The notes below the pieces were generated by a model. That model did not search any database and was not told the DNA's origin. It saw only the letters and a program-made list of their open reading frames with translations. A stretch of DNA of 23,674 nucleotides from positions 41,614 through 65,287 of the forward strand of contig JAHBMJ010005799.1 of assembly GCA_018398765.1 (NCBI GenBank). The letters are read 5' to 3'. This DNA is from Chromera velia (lineage: Eukaryota > Sar > Chromeraceae). A program made the position numbers and the translations under genes. Position 1 is the stretch's first letter, and each line of letters begins with the position of its first letter. Below are positions 9,361-18,838 of the stretch, piece after piece.

Positions 9361-10212
9361 ATGGTGCAGTGGTCAGGGGCCCTGCATGCCACAGCGCGTT
9401 CGTCTTTTAAAAAGGACACGGGGGAGACAAAGGTGATTTTTTCGGAAGAAGGGGTGCAGCAGGAAGATGTGATGGGCCCCGCGTTGTTCTGTATCGGCCT
9501 CAAGCCTGTGCTGGACAGGCTGAGCGACAGACTGAGAGAGCAACATCGCTCAAAGAGCACCTTCATTGGTGCTTTTATGGACGACGTGGGCCTTATTTTC
9601 CCTTTAGGAGGGTTGAGTAGAGCATGGAAAGAGAAAGAGTTTCGCTCATTTAACCTCAAGCTAAATCTTGGTAAGAACAAGAGCCTAGCGTTCTCTCCAG
9701 CATGGGTGGAGACAAAGAGGTGTCCGGAGACGTCTCCTGCAGGGTTAGAATTGTCGAAGGACGGGTTCAAGCTAGGAGGGGGAGCGATAGGGAAATGGGA
9801 GTACGAGAAAAAACATTTTGAAGAAGTGAGAGACAAAGCAGTGGGGTTGGCGTCTAAAGTAGCCAACTATCGCAATCCTCAAGGGGGATGGCTTTTATTT
9901 CGGTTTTGTGTTCTCCCTAAGCTGGGTTTCCTTCTGCGTTTGATGGCAGATGCAATTCTAACATCCATGTGGCAGGCGGTTGATGACATACTCTTGAAGA
10001 AGTGCACTCGAGGGCTCGGCATTGCTGAGAACGAATGGACCCTACACCAAACAGTGCAGGCATCCCTCCCATTATCGCAGGGGGGGCTGGGCATATACAG
10101 GTATAGTCTCATACAAAAATGTGCGCTGGTAGGATGCTATGCGTCCTGCTTAGCAGACGTACTGAAGAGACTTTTGGTGCAAAGGTATGCAAACAATCCA
10201 GATGAGATGTGA
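9361..10212 (+). pseudogene. Reverse transcriptase, C-terminal half (non-LTR)
   Basis: The frame contains GVQQEDVMGPALF, corresponding to the conserved GVQQGDPLGPALF-type box of non-LTR reverse transcriptases. About 30 residues later comes AFMDDVGL, the catalytic F/Y-x-D-D box with both aspartates kept. Downstream, LNLGKNKSLAFSP matches the lysine-containing box after the catalytic motif. It is followed by a thumb-like region with FRFCVLPKLGFLLR and QGGLGIYRYS. In the first box Gly-Asp-Pro has become Glu-Asp-Val, an inactivating-looking change. The frame formally opens at an ATG at 9274, but its first 30 residues come from the ATGCATGC repeat and are not RT. The frame stops at 10210-10212, and the next 400 bases carry further stops and probable frameshifts. 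Confidence 0.85.
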
Positions 10213-10650
10213 GAGAAAGTTTCGAGGGAGGGGTGGTCTCAGAAAGCCTAAGAAGCGTTCTACAGACTGCAGAACGATCATCAGGATGCAGTTAGTGAAA
10301 CGTCAGAGCAGTCGTTGCTAAAAGCATCGTAGAGAGATTGCACCTAGCATTGCACAGAGGCATGGAGAGGTGAAGGGGCAAAGGGGGTACAAAGGAAGCT
10401 CTATGATACTCTGCAGGCAGCAACGAGAAAGCGACTGTTGGGAGAGCTGCCGGGCAGTAGCCATCCCACGCTAGAGATGCCTCCAAGCTTGGATGAGAAG
10501 AGACAGATTCACTTAAGAAGTTGCTCTGGCAATGGAGCTTTAATATAGTTTGGAGCCATTCCCTTTGACACCAACCACAAGATCTTCTCACCACTTTTTC
10601 ATACAGCTATGCGCGTATGGCTAGGCTTTTGTATCCCAGAGCTGGTATAA

Positions 10651-11316
10651 CAACCAGTCTGTAGCTACGGACAGAGGGGGGACTTGGAGGGTGTTCATGA
10701 GGGGAAGTGTCCAACGGGAAGAGGTCCGTGGAGAAGGTACCAAAAGGTTGGGACAGTTTTTTTTTACCTGTTAACGGGGGTAAGGTACTGTATGGTTAGA
10801 GGGGAGACGACGATAGGATCGTTGGGGCTCGATTTGACAGGCCCGTTGGCTGAGAAATGCGATAAACGACCAGACTTGTTCGCAACTTTACTAAATGGGG
10901 ACTCCGTTCTATGGGATGTGGCTCTGATCCACCCGATCCAGGATATAACCCACCTGCACAGAAACGCTAAGAAAGCAAAAGCTGCAGCTAAAGAGAAGGA
11001 AGGGAAGAAACACACCCACTACGATGATGCCTGCAGAGCAGTGGGTATTCGTTTTATCCCTTTGGTTTTTGAGACTTACGGAAGACCTGGGGGGGAGACA
11101 GTGAGGTTCGTGAAAAAGATGGTGAGATGAGCTACAGAAAGGTTGGGGGAGATGAATGATGCATCAGCACGTCAGAAAATTACTGACAGCTGGTGGAAAA
11201 CATTGTCAGTAATAGTTTTGAAAGCAGCAGCGTCTACAATCTTGGCATCTGTTCAGGCAAGCCGCGGTATACCTAGGCGGTACACGTGGTACACAGGTCA
11301 CGGAGATGCTGCTTAG
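10651..11316 (+). pseudogene. Zinc knuckle plus restriction-like endonuclease of an R2-type element
   Basis: The frame opens after a stop at 10648-10650. It begins with CSYGQRGDLEGVHEGKC, which matches the element knuckle pattern C-x-C-G..D-x2-G-x-H-x3-C except that the second Cys is Tyr. Next come KRPDLFATLL and SVLWDVALIHP, the R/K-P-D...D-V signature of the PD-(D/E)XK-like RLE. These are followed by an alanine/lysine-rich helix with K-x3-HY and by RFIPLVFETYG. A TGA at 11128-11130 interrupts the frame. The same frame continues convincingly beyond it (RQKITDSWWKTLSVIVLKAA) to a stop at 11314-11316, so the TGA looks like a late mutation. There is no usable start; in the live element this would be one polyprotein with the RT. 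Confidence 0.75.
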
Positions 11317-12800
11317 GACAGAGTTTTTGGCCTACGTGGGCCTTGCAGAGAAGAAAGAGTAAAGGAAAGGGGGGAGCCAGCAGAGGCGCTGGCAAGAGAA
11401 TTGAAAGAAAGAGAAAGACCATTTTGATATTTAAGAGATAGAAAAAACACAAACGGAGAGAAGAGCCTGATAACATCAGATTAAAAAAATATGACAAAGG
11501 AGCCAAAAGCCGCTAAGTGTGCAAAAGAATTTATGGATGTAAAGAAAAGGTTTAATAAAAAAATGTTGAGGAGAAATAATTTTTTTCAACTGGCTAAGGA
11601 ATCTATTGAAGAAGAAGGTGGGGAAGGGAAAAGGAAGACCACAACACTCATCCATAGATAGACAGAGTTGACCATGCGAACACCTGGAGAATGAAAGATA
11701 TTAATTTTTGTCCATTATGGAGTAGTATAAGCTAGACGCGGCGGCCTAGTCCGAAGGGCATGCGTTTGCAACAGATTGGCCGTAATAGACGGACAAAACC
11801 TGTGCCCAGGTAAGATGCATACTGGCCCGACAAAGGACCAGAGAGACACTAAAGAACTATGCATGGGGCATCCGTGCACATACGTATATCGGTACGCATG
11901 CACTAGCTTTAGTACCCCTTCAGGGTATATACCGGGGCCCCCAAAGTTTGAATCCGTGCAACTGGCCGGGTTGCATATCCGCCTGGGGTAGAAAGTGGCA
12001 CATAAGTAAAAATAAATGACAGACATACAAAAATTGAGCGTGAGCGACAGTTGGATTAGTTAGAGAGAATTAAAAGCAAAAAGAAAATTTGATGTCATGT
12101 CGGATGAACTCTAATGAACTCACATAACTGACTGTATGACCAATTGAAAGTTTTATGTCAGAAAGTACTATATAGAAAATAATTTTTAAGATTTTAGATT
12201 CTAAAATAGGAAATTAATGTTTTAATTTTAAAACCAATCGATTTTAAATTCTAATGCTAGCCTAACACCTAGTGTTCTTAGAGTGATCATCATTGATTTA
12301 TCAAAGTGTTTTAACATTCAAGTGGCTCACCTGCAACAACTTGAAAGATCCTTACCGCATTAGACAACATAAATTACAAACATTTACAAGACTAAGTACA
12401 TTTTTTGAAAGGGACAGAAAAAAAAAAGATTTAAAATTTAATCGCCCCCTAAATTTAAAGAAAACTAAGGAAAAGACTAGGGAAAAAAGGTTGAAAAAAT
12501 AATAAAAATAAAAAAATAGTACAAAAAATATATATTGCTTGATTGATTAATGCTAAAATTTCAATAATTTCAATGATAGATGTATTTTTTTAAAAAGAAG
12601 AAAACAAAAGACTTCACTTACTTCAAAGACACAAAAAAAGAGAAACACAAACAAAATGAAAGAAAAAAAACGCCATGCGAAAATGACCCAAAAACTATAA
12701 AGAATGAAGAAAGAAAAAAAAAAGCTTTCCTTTGTATACAGTTACATTGTGTCGTGGCTGGGGCATACGTATGTTGATTGTCTGTGTCTACTGCACTGTG
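11317..12800. other. AT-rich spacer with possible SINE-like remnant, no gene
   Basis: I see no gene. At 11739-11775 a string resembles a tRNA A-box region (GGCCTAGTCCGAAGGGC). At about 11945-11957 GTTTGAATCC resembles a T-arm/B-box, but about 200 bases separate them. From about 12080 to 12730 the sequence is AT-rich. Its lysine-rich open frames reflect composition only. Confidence 0.5.
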
Positions 12801-12810
12801 TATAGCGATG

Positions 12811-12897
12811 AAGGAAGAAAGGAAGGAAGGAAGGAAGGGCGGGAGGGAGGGAGGGAGGGAGGGAGGGAGGCAGGGAGGCAGGGAGGGAGGGAGGGAC
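12811..12897. repeat. (GGAA)n/(GGGA)n microsatellite
   Basis: A GAAG/GGAA run passes into a GGGA array with CAGG variants. Confidence 0.93.
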
Positions 12898-13541
12898 GAA
12901 GAAGCTCAGATGGAGGACAGAAGGGAAATAAAGCAGAAAAGAAACAAAAAATAAGCAAACTGAACCAAAAATTCGATGAATTGCAGGAAGATGCATGGCA
13001 ACTAAAGTGTTCAGTAATTATGTTTCACAAAGTCATTGCCTCACGTACCACCATTCCAATCAAATGCTTTTCTCCTTCAGCTGTCCACCCTTTCAGTCAG
13101 AACAGGATTGGGCACTTCTGTGTCTTGGTACGATACCAACAATGCAATGTATGAGCCAGCTCGTTTGCTTGCTTGGCCTGCTTGAGTGCCCCCCAAGACT
13201 CCGGCCCCACGATCCGAACCCTTTCCACTGTGAATTGGAATGAACCTTCTTCCTTTGTCTTTTCTTTCATCTGTTCATTCCACGTGTTTTTCCTCTTTTG
13301 AAACCATTCGGTCCGACTGACCCATTTCCTCGTAAATGAGCTGCCCCCCCCCCCTTTCCGAAGCTGCCCTCAGACATCCGTTTGTGTCCCTCTCTCTCCC
13401 CGACATCCCCCCTCTCTTCATTGCCTTCCCCTTTCCCACTTTGTTCCCTCTTTGATTTCTCCTCCCATGAGATCTGCAAGTCTTTTCAGCGAACACCCTC
13501 TCCCGTCTCCCACCTGAAGAAATAATCAGACAGTCCCTCCC
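12898..13541. other. Spacer / possible 3' UTR of the minus-strand gene
   Basis: No convincing gene. About 13330-13540 is pyrimidine-rich on the plus strand, with a run of ten C bases near 13345. It directly follows the stop of the minus-strand gene, so part of it is probably that gene's 3' UTR. No AATAAA is seen close to the stop on the minus strand. Confidence 0.4.
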
Positions 13542-14894
13542 TCAATCGTCCTTATGGAACTCCAATCTTGCTTCCACGATCCCCAAGTCTCGCACCTCCC
13601 CCAGACCCGCAGCGCTCTCCAGAGGGCCCACAGTCCAAAACCGTCTCTCCTTCCTCCCATACCCCCCAGAGGGCACTCCGATCAACTCGCTTCCTGAGAA
13701 GTCCACAGACGGGCCCTGTATCTTCAGCGTCACTTTGTCCTTGTTGGGCACCACCATCGCGAAACTGCCATCCGCCTTCACAGTGCAGTAACTTCTCGTG
13801 AAGGCTTTCTTGCAGGATCCGACCACGTTCAGAGGAGGGGGGCCAGAAGCCGCCCCGGCGTCTGCTTGGTTCAAAAGAGGAGCAGATGCCCTCCTGACTT
13901 CTTCGAGAACCTCCAGAGGGATCCTACCCCTCATCAGGGTCTGCCCTTGCACAGATCAATTGGTAGGGAGGCAGGCAGACAGGCAGGTGGGCAGGAAGGA
14001 AAAGTAAGGGGAGAAAAGACAAACATATGGCTATCCTGACTGTGGCTCTTCTGCATATCCCTCCTTTTCTCCTGTTCAACTATTACTCTAGCCTTAATTC
14101 TCCACACTGCCTGCATTTCAGGTGCATCAATCGATGCATATATCTGTTGATCTTGCTATCTATCCATCATGCATCAATGTGCCTGGTCGCCCCTCACATT
14201 CCTTCCTTTTTTTTTGTCAACTTTGACTTCTTATTTTCTTCTTTTCATTTTTCATTCCCATGGCTTCTTCGCTTCTTCGTTCGTCTCTTGCTCCTATCTA
14301 ACCAAAATCCCATCTCCACTTCAACTCATCACTTCTTGTTCAGTTAGATGAATTCATTGCTACACGACGCAAAGATCTCTCCAGGAGGACAAAACAAGAC
14401 TCACCTCAAGATAAGGCAAGTCGAGGTTGTACCATTTGCCGATCTCCTTCATGGACGCCTTGAGGTCTTTGGGGTCCTTCGAACCGAAAAATTCCAGAAA
14501 GTTCTCCACCTTGCTGTCCCCCATCCTCGCCTTCATCGCCTCTGACATCGTTGCTTTGTTCTTCTTCTTCACCAAAACGTCACGCTCCTTCTGCTCAGAG
14601 ACAACGTCCCCAACGGAGACCCCCGCTGGAGGCAATTCCTTTCCGTTGGCAGTCACTGGATCGGCCTCTTGGATCCAGCTGCAGGGAAGGAAGTGTCGAC
14701 ATGTGTTTGTGCAGGGAAATTAAGACGGGAAGAATGTGATTTGCATATGGTGCTGTTGTTTGAATGCACATCCACTGTGTTGATAATCACTTTCCATAGT
14801 CCAGTATGTGACCAGCTTCAAGATTTTGGAATGGAGGCGGCAAGATCCGGAAGGAGAAAGAAAGTTGCATGTGCGGGTGGACAATCCATTCCTC

Positions 14895-14937
<43 letters not shown>

Positions 14938-16423
14938 AATCATGTGCACCTCTTCTCTCTCTCCCCCCCTTCCCTCACCCCCTTCCTTCCTTCCTTCCTC
15001 ACCTTGCCGTCTCCTCATCGAAAGTCCACATGGAGGGGAACTGCCCCGTCTCCTCCACAGCCGTCATATCCAAGGAGGACTTCCACTCCACCGACACCCC
15101 CCCACTCTCCTTCGAGAGGGACAACCTCTCCCCCCCCCCAGTTGCCTCCAAAAACATCGCTCCGAACGACTGAATTTTCGTCTCCTTTCCGTCCACCCCC
15201 TTTGCACTGAAATCTCCCGGCATGGCCTCAAGAGATTGAGGGTCAGAGGGGTCGATGGTGGAGACAGACACAGAGGCCTCTCCAATAAAGGGGCGGCCGT
15301 CAGAGAGGACAAACGCGTTCGGGGGAATGCTGAAGGTCATCCCCGTGGTCTTGTCCTCGAGAGATCCTCCCTTACTGGAGTCAAGAACCGCCGTTGCAGA
15401 ATGTTTCAACAGACTCACAGTGCCTACCTCGAGTGTGCCACCACCCCAATTGGGTTCGGGTACCACGGCTACAGTCTGGGGGGAAAAACCGGGCAAGGAC
15501 AGGGTCACACTTGTTCGGAAACTTTCCTTTTCTTTTTCTTTCTTCTCACTGTTGTCTGCGTTTGCACCTTTGCCGCTGCCAGTCAACGGAACATCGATGA
15601 AGAAAACTCCATCCTGTCCACTCTCTACAGGGCCCTTCACCAGCCCGCAGACCACAGTGACACCAACCAAGGGTGAGTCGGTCCCGCTCTCGACGATTCG
15701 ACCAGAGACCCTCACAACGTCCTTCTTAGGAGGAGCAGGGAGAACATGCACGCCCTCTTCGGGTCCTGGTGCAGTCACAGTCAGCCCTAGTTTCTTCGCC
15801 CCCTCCTCCCACACACCCCGGAGCTCTGTGCGGGACAACCGTCTCCCCCACACCTTCACAGAGGTCAACCAGCCCAACGCCCCCCCACCGATCTTGCGCA
15901 GTCGCGCCCCTGCAAGTGTGACTCTGAACCAGCTGCCTCTGAACTTTGGCATGCCCTCCCCACCAGTGGCACTGAGAAAGGAGGTCATGTGGGTGAAAGA
16001 TGCTTTTTCGGAGCACCCAACAAGCACAAACAGATGCCAAGACGTCAAGCGCTTTGGGTCATCTGTCAAAGGAACGCATGCAGGGGGGGAGGAACTCCCC
16101 AAAGGCACACACACGCTCTCCTTATCCTCGCCTAAGATAAACCAAGGCTCAGACCCAGAAAATATGGTGGAACCTGCATCACGGTCTGCGAACGGTGCCA
16201 ACTTTGCCCAGAATGCGATTGTGTATTCGTCATCCAACGGAATCTCATGCGGAAGTTCGATCTGTTCATTTGACCGTCCTTGGAATTCCCAACTGAAGGC
16301 ACTGTCCTCCGGTACTGGTGCGGGAACGGCGAAGGACTTTTTAGACACCGCGTCGATGGCCTTGTCGCCCTTCACATCCTCCGCACAGATGTCGAGGAGA
16401 AGCTTTTCTTCGATGTGCGACAT
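13542..16423 (-). CDS. LamG-like / CILP-like multidomain protein, 3 exons, 697 aa
   Basis: Exons 16423-15003, 14678-14405 and 13940-13542 join with borders GCAAG/GTGAGG, ctgcag/CTGG, CTTGAG/GTGAGT and gggcag/ACCC. All phases agree. Residues about 30-215 look like a LamG-type jellyroll: a strand with IAFWAKLAPF, then SWHLFVLVG, then IGGGALGWLTSVKVWGRRLS. Residues about 240-330 match the carboxypeptidase-regulatory-like fold (VSGRIVESGTDSPLVGVTVV, then QDGVFFIDVPL). Residues about 340-520 resemble the CILP/FAM171 region: MTFSIPPNAF, a VSTIDPSDPQSLEAMPGDFS stretch, then MWTFDEETA joined across the first intron to SWIQEAD. Exon 2 ends with GKWYNLDLP, like the WN-D-P motif of that family. Exon 3 has a second regulatory-like module (DGSFAMVVPNKDKVTLKI). 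The start ATG has A at -3. There is no signal peptide, which is odd for a normally extracellular architecture. The likely role is binding or adhesion rather than catalysis. It is divergently transcribed from the carboxypeptidase gene. Confidence 0.85.
14897..14935. repeat. (CT)n microsatellite in intron 1 of the LamG/CILP-like gene
   Basis: A CT run on the plus strand, which is GA on the coding strand. It lies inside intron 14679-15002. Confidence 0.95.
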
Positions 16424-17154
16424 TCTCTGAGACGGCGAACGAACGTATCACTGGTCCCTATATAACGGCCTGGGAAATCCAAAAACTCTGTCAGATGCAT
16501 GCAAAGGCCATTCTCTCGGAGCCCTGCACGCAATCTATTGCCAACAACCGACGCAATTGGTTGCTTTAATTCAAGATCGTTTCTGTTAATTGAAGCCCCA
16601 AAGACCCAAGGAGTTTGACGAAGTCTACAAACCAAGGTCAGACATTTTCACTGCATGCATGTTCAGGGTGGCGCCGCCGCATCTAGCTATAGGCGCCGCG
16701 GCCGGGCGCATGCAATAATAGCGCGCGGCGCCGCACCTTGAGTCTGAAGAGGCGTACGTACGTATTCGCGTAGAATTTAATCCTGATGGGATTTTCAGTC
16801 GAAGGGACAAACCTCTTCATGTATTGATCAGACTTTGACCAGCTTCCCCACAACTCAGTGCCGTGCAGCGATGCAAAATTGGATCTCATGCAGTCAATCT
16901 GTGCAATCACAAGTCAAGAGCACGGCTCTAGAGTCAAACTGGATCTGGCAAAGAATTAACCTCAAAAGGGCAGACTGAGAACCTTGATTGCTGATCGAAT
17001 TGCAGTGAGCACAGACAAGGAGAGAGTGACTTCGTGCTCTTCAATCAACAAAGAAATTATCATCTTATTTGAAGAGGAGATCAGAACAACAAACCGCACG
17101 ATCGAGACAGCCAAAAAGGTTTCAATAGAAATTCTTTTCTGAAAATTGAAGAAA
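16424..17154. promoter_or_regulatory. Shared divergent promoter region
   Basis: This 731 bp lies between the two divergent start codons. It holds exact TGCATGCA octamers at 16496-16503 and 16652-16659. Three direct copies of GGCGCCGC lie at 16670-16677, 16692-16699 and 16727-16734. A TATATA lies at 16459-16464, close to the minus-strand start. Nothing else in it looks coding. An arrangement with these elements between two heads suggests coordinated or bidirectional transcription, which is inference. Confidence 0.5.
16459..16464 (-). promoter_or_regulatory. TATA-like box of the LamG/CILP-like gene
   Basis: On the minus strand this reads TTATATAGG, 36-42 bp upstream of the ATG at 16423. If it is used, the 5' UTR would be only about ten bases. 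Confidence 0.3.
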
Positions 17155-18710
17155 ATGAGGTTCTTATTCGCCTCCCTCGTTCTTCTCTTTTTGCCCGCCA
17201 GCGCATCGTCTGCAGAGATCACCTCTCTGCCTGACTTCGAAGGCACTCTCCCCTTCAAGATGTACTCAGGGTACATCACAGTAGACGAGACAACCAGCAG
17301 GAAATTGTTCTACTGGTACACAGAGAGTGAGAACGACCCTTCCTCAGACCCTCTCGTTCTCTGGTTCACTGGAGGACCCGGGTGCTCTGGTCTCTCCGCC
17401 CTGTTGAATGAGAACGGTCCGGTTGTACCAACTGCAGAAAGCCTGAAGACAAACCCATACAGCTGGAACAAAATCGCGAACGTCCTCTGGCTCGAACAGC
17501 CAGCAGGGGTCGGGTTCTCCTACACTCCCGGTACGTGAGCAAGGGTCCCCACCAGACAATCAAAACACATCAATGATTTTAATTCCAGCCTGTGCAGGGG
17601 ATGATCATCCATTCCCCACGTTTGTGTCTCTCTTCCTTGTCCTCTCTCCTCTGCCTCCTCTCCTGCCCTTTGACCTCCCTTGTTCGTCGGCGTGTCGTTC
17701 CCTGACCAAATTCTTTCGTCATCTTCATTCGCGCGACTTTCCGAAGTGCCGGAGTAATTTTTCCATTTTCGTTCTGTTGAGGCGTCACTGGATTGTCTGC
17801 CTCTTAGTGTCCTGACTATTCCAAGTGCATTTCTTCCCTAACTCTGTAGCAATGACTGTTTGTGGATTCGTGTTTTGGTTGAATAGTTTTTGGGTTAGTT
17901 CCTTCAACAAGGGGTAAAATGGAAGAGAAAAACAGGCTCTTTTTCTTCTTGCCTTGTACTTCTCTTCTCCGTGCAGGAGCCGAGTCTTACGATTCCTCTG
18001 ACACCAAGGCTGCCGCTGACAATCTGGTGTTCCTGAAAAAATTCGTGACAGAGGAGTTCCCTGCCCTTCAGGGAAGGGACATCTGGCTCACAGGAGAGTC
18101 GTACGCGGGTATGTATGTGCCCACTTTGGCTCGCAATATTCTCAAGGACAGTGTTCTTTCCCCCTCTTTGAAGGGATTGATGATGGGCAACCCCGTTGTT
18201 TTGTGCAAGTCTGCCGGGTTGTTTGGCACAGGCAGTATTCCTTATCAGTTCAACAGATACTTCTATAGCGGCCTCCTCTCCTTCTCCGCTGTCGCTGAGT
18301 GGAGATCACACCACTGTGATCATCTGGCAAAGTTGGCAGAAGAAGGGGATGCAGGTCCGTGTATGAAGATTTACAACGATGCTACGAAGAGCATTGGGGC
18401 GATTTACCAACAGTTGAAGACCAAGAGAGGACGTGCTCCTCTTCAGTTTCCCTTCAGTGAGAAGGAGCTGATGTTCCGATCATCGGAGTCCAAATTGCAG
18501 TCAGATCTCGATCCCGACAATCTCTACCAGGACTTCTGTATCGGGAACGGAACCCTCGACACAACGCTGGGGGGGAAGCCGGACTCCTGTAAGCCCCTGG
18601 GGTCCCTCTGTGACTCCTATTTGAACAGGAAGGAGGTGCAGAATGCACTTCATGTGGGAAGGGAGGACAAGGTCGACTGGTCAGTCGGCGGAGTGAAGAA
18701 GGAGGTTTTG

Positions 18711-18751
<41 letters not shown>

Positions 18752-18807
18752 CGTGTGTGGGCGTGTGTGTGTGTGTGTGTGTGTGTACGTGTGCGTGCGT
18801 GCGTGCG

Positions 18808-18838
<31 letters not shown>

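Larger units (their letters stand above)
9360..11316 (+). mobile_element. Degenerate non-LTR retrotransposon, R2-type, 5'-truncated
   Basis: Three consecutive pieces match the order reverse transcriptase, zinc knuckle, restriction-like endonuclease (RLE) expected at the C-terminal half of an R2/CRE-type non-LTR element. The reverse transcriptase lacks its N-terminal half, including the first catalytic-Asp box, which fits 5' truncation by incomplete reverse transcription. In-frame stops lie at 10210, at about 10246 and 10309, at 10648 and at 11128, so the element is dead. The 5' border is put near 9360, where RT-like sequence begins. The 3' border is uncertain: similarity to the RLE ends by 11316 and no clear poly(A) tail follows. 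Confidence 0.8.

Noticed and set aside
11739-11960. tRNA gene or SINE with A-box-like and B-box-like strings
   Set aside because: The two boxes are about 200 bases apart and no cloverleaf can be folded between them. A decayed remnant remains possible.
15255-16430. A 391-codon plus-strand frame opposite the LamG/CILP-like gene
   Set aside because: It is the shadow of the minus-strand exon. The minus strand carries domain motifs and correct splice sites; the plus frame has neither.
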